The position numbers and the translations under genes are program-made. 19,372 nt of DNA, taken from contig CAKQFW010000013.1 in NCBI GenBank assembly GCA_934230965.1, forward strand, positions 1-19,372. The letters run 5' to 3'. Source of the stretch: an uncultured Prevotella sp. Lineage in GTDB: Bacteria; Bacteroidota; Bacteroidia; Bacteroidales; Bacteroidaceae. Below the pieces are notes generated by a model. The model was not told the origin of the DNA, did not search any database, and saw only the letters and a program-made list of their open reading frames with translations. This document shows, one piece after another, positions 16,127-19,372 of this stretch. Each line of letters starts with the position of its first letter. Position 1 is the stretch's first letter.

Positions 16127-17408
16127 ATGGATATTAAAGATATTAAAGCCGTATACTTTGTAGGAGCTGGCGGCATAGGCATGAGCGCCATCGCACGCTA
16201 CTTCATACGTAAAGGCTTGGTAGTGGCCGGTTATGACAAAACGCCCAGCGACTTGACACGTCAGTTAGAGAAAGAGGGCATGCTCATTCACTATGAAGAG
16301 AACATCGACGAGATACCTCAGGCTTGTCGCAACGCGCAGTCGTGCCTCGTTATCTACACGCCCGCCATACCACAAGAGCACAAAGAGCTGCAATACTTCC
16401 GCGAGGGAGGCTTCACCATTGAGAAGCGCGCTCAGGTGCTCGGCACTCTTACACGCACACACAAAGGTCTGTGCTTTGCTGGAACACACGGCAAGACCAC
16501 CACATCTACCATGTGTGCACACATCATGCACCAGAGCCATCTCGACTGCAACGCCTTCTTGGGCGGCATCTCGAAAAACTATGGCACTAACTATATCTTA
16601 TCAGACACCAGCGACTATGTTGTGATTGAGGCCGACGAGTTTGACCGCTCGTTCCACTGGCTGCGCCCTTGGATGAGTGTCATCACCTCAACCGACCCCG
16701 ACCACCTCGACATCTATGGCACTAAGGAGGCTTACCTTGAAAGCTTCCGCCATTATACCACCCTCATTCAGCCGGGCGGAGCACATCGTGATTGAGAATG
16801 GTGAGATTACCTTCGACTTTGTATCGCCCATCGAAACTGTAAAGGGCATACAACTAGGACAGCCCATACCCATCAACATTGAAAATGGTGTGGCAGCTAT
16901 GGCTATGGCACAGCTCAACGGATGCACAGCCGAAGAACTAAAGTATGGCATGAAGACCTTCCACGGCGCACAGCGTCGTTTCGACTTCAAGATTAAGTCC
17001 GACAAACTGGTGTTCTTGTCTGACTATGCTCATCACCCAAAGGAGATTTACCAAAGCGCAAAAAGCATACGCGAGCTGTATAAGAACCGCAAGATTACGG
17101 CCATCTTCCAGCCGCACCTCTATACTCGCACACGCGACTTCTACAAAGACTTTGCCGATGCGCTGAGTCAGCTCGACGAGGTAATATTGTGCGACATCTA
17201 CCCCGCACGCGAACAACCCATACCGGGCGTCACCTCAAAGCTCATCTACGACAACCTGAAGCCTGGCGTAGAAAAGAGCATGATACATAAGGAAGACGTG
17301 CTCGACCTGGTGAAGCATCGCGACTTCGACGTGCTCATCGTGCTCGGCGCTGGCGACCTCGACAATTATGTGCCTCAGATAGCTAAGATATTAGAAAGCA
17401 AAGGATGA
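16127..17408 (+). pseudogene. murC: UDP-MurNAc:L-alanine ligase MurC, disrupted by an internal deletion and frameshift
   Basis: MurC adds L-alanine to UDP-MurNAc and starts the stem peptide; it is normally essential. The first frame (16127-16795, 222 residues) has GAGGIGMSA (13-21), the ATP loop GTHGKTTT (119-126), EADEFDRSFHW and DPDHLDIYGT, then breaks after LIQPGGA and stops with TGA at 16793-16795. Homology resumes in another frame at about 16776 (AEHIVIENGEITFDF) and runs to 17408 with GAQRRFDF, DYAHHPKEI, FQPHLYTRTRDFYKD and IYPAREQPIPGVTSKLIYD. The two pieces add up to about 429 residues; Bacteroidota MurC is about 455-460. So roughly 28-29 codons of the central domain are missing as well as the frame. 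The 3' end overlaps ftsQ in ATGA. A sequencing or assembly error is possible. Confidence 0.88.
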
Positions 17409-18478
17409 AGTGGAAGAAAGCACTGCTGATCATCGCCAATCTCGTACTGGGAACGTATCTGGTTTTCGCCTTCACGGTGTTTAACAAGCCAGACGAAACC
17501 ATGCGCGTATGCACAAAAGCAAACATCAGCATCGACGATGAGCGGACAGGTGGTTTCATCGACGCAAAAGAAATAAGCAAACGCCTGAAGCAGGCCGATA
17601 TGTTTCCGCTGGGAAAGCAAATGCAGCACATCAACGCGCGAAACATTGAAGAGATGCTGAAGAGAAGCGCCTTTGTAAAGACCGCCGAATGTTATAAAAC
17701 AGAAGACGGACAGGTATATATCTCTATCAGTCAGCTCACGCCCGTAGTAAGGGTGAAAGCCGAAAACGGCGACGACTATTATCTTGACGATAAAGACTGC
17801 ATCATGCCCAACTCGGCATACACCAGCGATCTCGTCATCGCGACAGGTAATATCAGTCGCACGTTTGCCGTAAAATATCTCTCGCCACTTGCAAAAGCTA
17901 TCATGGCAAACGACCTGTGGCACAACCTGGTGGAACAGATTAACGTGCTGCCCAACGCCGACATTGAGATTGTGCCACGCATAGGCGACCACATCGTGTG
18001 CCTGGGTCCGCTGCCCGAAGCTGCTAATAAGGAGAAACGACAGAAACTTATCAACGAGTTTGTTGACAAGAAGTTTACCCGACTGGAGAAATTCTACCAC
18101 TATGGTCTGTCGCAAGCAGGATGGAACAAATACGATTATATCAACATCGAATTTGACAACCAAATCATCTGCAAACGGCACTCAGACAAACAACGCCCTA
18201 TGCCTACGCCACCTGTCGTAACGAAGCCCGACTCGGCAGCCATCAAGAAGGCAGCCAATGCGCAGCCATCAAACACAAAACCCGAGCCACAAAAGGCTAC
18301 AACGCAAAAGGCACAACCCCAAAAGGGTGAAACTAAAAGGGTAGAGAACAAAAAGGCAGAAGCTAAAAAAGCCGAACAGAAAAAGGCAGAGAACAAAAAT
18401 ACCGAACAGAAAAAGGCTAATAATGCAAAAGCGACAACAAAGAAGACGCCAAGCAAAAAGCCCGTCGCTCATCAATAA
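17405..18478 (+). CDS. ftsQ: Cell division protein FtsQ/DivIB with lysine-rich C-terminal tail
   Basis: FtsQ is a bitopic divisome scaffold that recruits the FtsL/FtsB-type partners. The 357 residues show a short cytoplasmic KWKK, one membrane helix (about 6-25), a periplasmic POTRA-like part (about 40-110, with FIDAKEISKRLKQ and RNIEEMLKRSAFVKTAECY) and a beta-rich domain (about 115-258) ending near DYINIEFDNQIICKR. The call rests on position between murC and ftsA, topology and these Bacteroidota-type segments. The last 100 residues (about 259-357) are a low-complexity Lys/Ala/Gln/Glu/Pro tail with repeated KKAE and QKKA units, predicted to lie in the periplasm. The start overlaps the murC stop in ATGA, implying coupling. 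Confidence 0.9.
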   Translation: MKWKKALLIIANLVLGTYLVFAFTVFNKPDETMRVCTKANISIDDERTGGFIDAKEISKRLKQADMFPLGKQMQHINARNIEEMLKRSAFVKTAECYKTEDGQVYISISQLTPVVRVKAENGDDYYLDDKDCIMPNSAYTSDLVIATGNISRTFAVKYLSPLAKAIMANDLWHNLVEQINVLPNADIEIVPRIGDHIVCLGPLPEAANKEKRQKLINEFVDKKFTRLEKFYHYGLSQAGWNKYDYINIEFDNQIICKRHSDKQRPMPTPPVVTKPDSAAIKKAANAQPSNTKPEPQKATTQKAQPQKGETKRVENKKAEAKKAEQKKAENKNTEQKKANNAKATTKKTPSKKPVAHQ

Positions 18479-18510
18479 AAGGAAAAAAGAACAAGACAAA
18501 ACATATACGT

Positions 18511-19372
18511 ATGGATAAGGAATTTATCATTGCAATAGAACTCGGGTCATCGAAAATGACCGGCATCGCGGGAAAGAAAAACCTTGACGGCAGCATAACC
18601 ATTCTTGCTGTAGCCAAGGAAGATTCCACTCTATGCATACGCAAAGGCGTGGTCTACAATATTGATAAGACCACTGCTGCTCTTACCAACCTGGTGAAGA
18701 AACTGAAAAACAACCTGAAAACAGAAATAGCAAAGGTGTATGTGGGCATAGGCGGACAAAGCTTACGCAGCATTAAAAACACCATCGTGCGCGAGCAACC
18801 TGAAGAGGCCATCATCACACAGGATATGGTTGACTCTATCCTCGACTCAAACCGCGCCATGACATACGCCGACCAAAAGATATTAGAAGCTGCTATTCAA
18901 GAATATAAGGTTGACATGCAATACCAGATAGACCCCATCGGCATTGAATGTAAACGTTTAGAAGGCAACTTCTTGAACATCTTGTGGCGTCGCTCGTTCT
19001 ATAACAAGCTGGAGAAATGTTTTGAAAGCGCACACATACGCATTGCCGATATGTACATTGCTCCGCTGATTTTGGCCGAAAACGTGCTGACAGAGGTAGA
19101 GCGCCGAGCAGGATGTATGCTGGTTGACTTGGGCGCTGACACTACCACGGTATCGGTATATTGGCACAACATATTGCGTCATCTGGCCGTTATCCCCTTG
19201 GGTTCAAACAACATCACCAAGGATATTGCCTCGCTGCAGATTGAGGAAAAACTGCAAATTGACGAGCGCGAAGCTGAAACAATCAAGCTGCGCTATGCCA
19301 GCGCCTACACTGAAAACAGTGAAAGCACCGAACTGCAAAACATCTCTATCAGTGTTGACCGCAACATCGACA
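18511..19372 (+). CDS. ftsA: Cell division protein FtsA (5' part; runs off the window)
   Basis: FtsA is the actin-like ATPase that tethers FtsZ to the membrane and signals to the divisome. The reading frame opens at ATG 18511, 32 bases after ftsQ, and stays open for 287 codons to the window edge, so the C-terminus and the membrane-targeting helix are not seen. Visible motifs: phosphate-1 loop AIELGSSKMTGIAG (8-21), the 1C-domain start AKVYVGIGGQSLRSIKNT (74-91), NFLNI (153-157), and phosphate-2 VDLGADTTTVSVY (205-217) followed by VIPLGSNNITKDIA (227-240). FtsZ is expected to follow outside the window. Confidence 0.96.
   Translation, partial: MDKEFIIAIELGSSKMTGIAGKKNLDGSITILAVAKEDSTLCIRKGVVYNIDKTTAALTNLVKKLKNNLKTEIAKVYVGIGGQSLRSIKNTIVREQPEEAIITQDMVDSILDSNRAMTYADQKILEAAIQEYKVDMQYQIDPIGIECKRLEGNFLNILWRRSFYNKLEKCFESAHIRIADMYIAPLILAENVLTEVERRAGCMLVDLGADTTTVSVYWHNILRHLAVIPLGSNNITKDIASLQIEEKLQIDEREAETIKLRYASAYTENSESTELQNISISVDRNID

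Noticed and set aside
16127..17408. Programmed ribosomal frameshifting in murC
   Set aside because: A simple shift would not restore the missing 28-29 residues of the central domain, and no slippery heptamer is evident at the junction.

Overview
The window is a chromosomal segment of a Bacteroidales bacterium, most likely Prevotella-like. Evidence for this is the Bacteroidota order of cell-wall and division genes, promoters of the TTTG / TAnnTTTG type, a SusC/SusD pair, FtsA/MurC/RsmH sequences of Bacteroidota style, a PASTA-bearing FtsI next to a highly divergent FtsL-like protein, and the lack of a need for Shine-Dalgarno sites. The genus is inference; no rRNA is present.

Layout. Bases 1-491 hold no convincing complete gene. 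They contain a possible tail of a transposase at the left edge and a likely promoter just before the first gene. Bases 492-10173 (+) are the first part of the dcw (division and cell wall) cluster: rsmH (mraW), an ftsL-like gene, ftsI (a PASTA-containing division transpeptidase), murE, mraY, murD and ftsW. Gaps are short except on the two sides of mraY. There one gap (5861-6104) is filled by short tandem repeats in opposite orientations, and the other (7377-7509) by a REP-like inverted doublet. Bases 10174-10320 carry two hairpin terminator candidates. Bases 10321-14712 (-) are a susC-susD pair, an outer-membrane TonB-dependent importer and its surface lipoprotein, inserted on the opposite strand. 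Bases 14713-14956 are a divergent promoter region. Bases 14957-19372 (+) resume the dcw cluster with murG, murC, ftsQ and the first 287 codons of ftsA.

The dcw genes work as one pathway. MurC, MurD and MurE add L-Ala, D-Glu and (by motif) meso-diaminopimelate to UDP-MurNAc. MraY and MurG build lipid I and lipid II. FtsW and FtsI polymerise and cross-link septal peptidoglycan. FtsL-like, FtsQ and FtsA assemble the divisome. RsmH methylates 16S rRNA.

The most notable points are: murC is disrupted by an internal deletion of about 28-29 codons with a frameshift, whose junction looks like a microhomology event or an assembly error in an essential gene; the SusCD pair splits the cluster into two transcription units; the two intergenic repeat families bracket mraY; and long lysine-rich low-complexity tails sit on both the FtsL-like and FtsQ proteins. 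I see no clear evidence for a wholly new multi-gene system.
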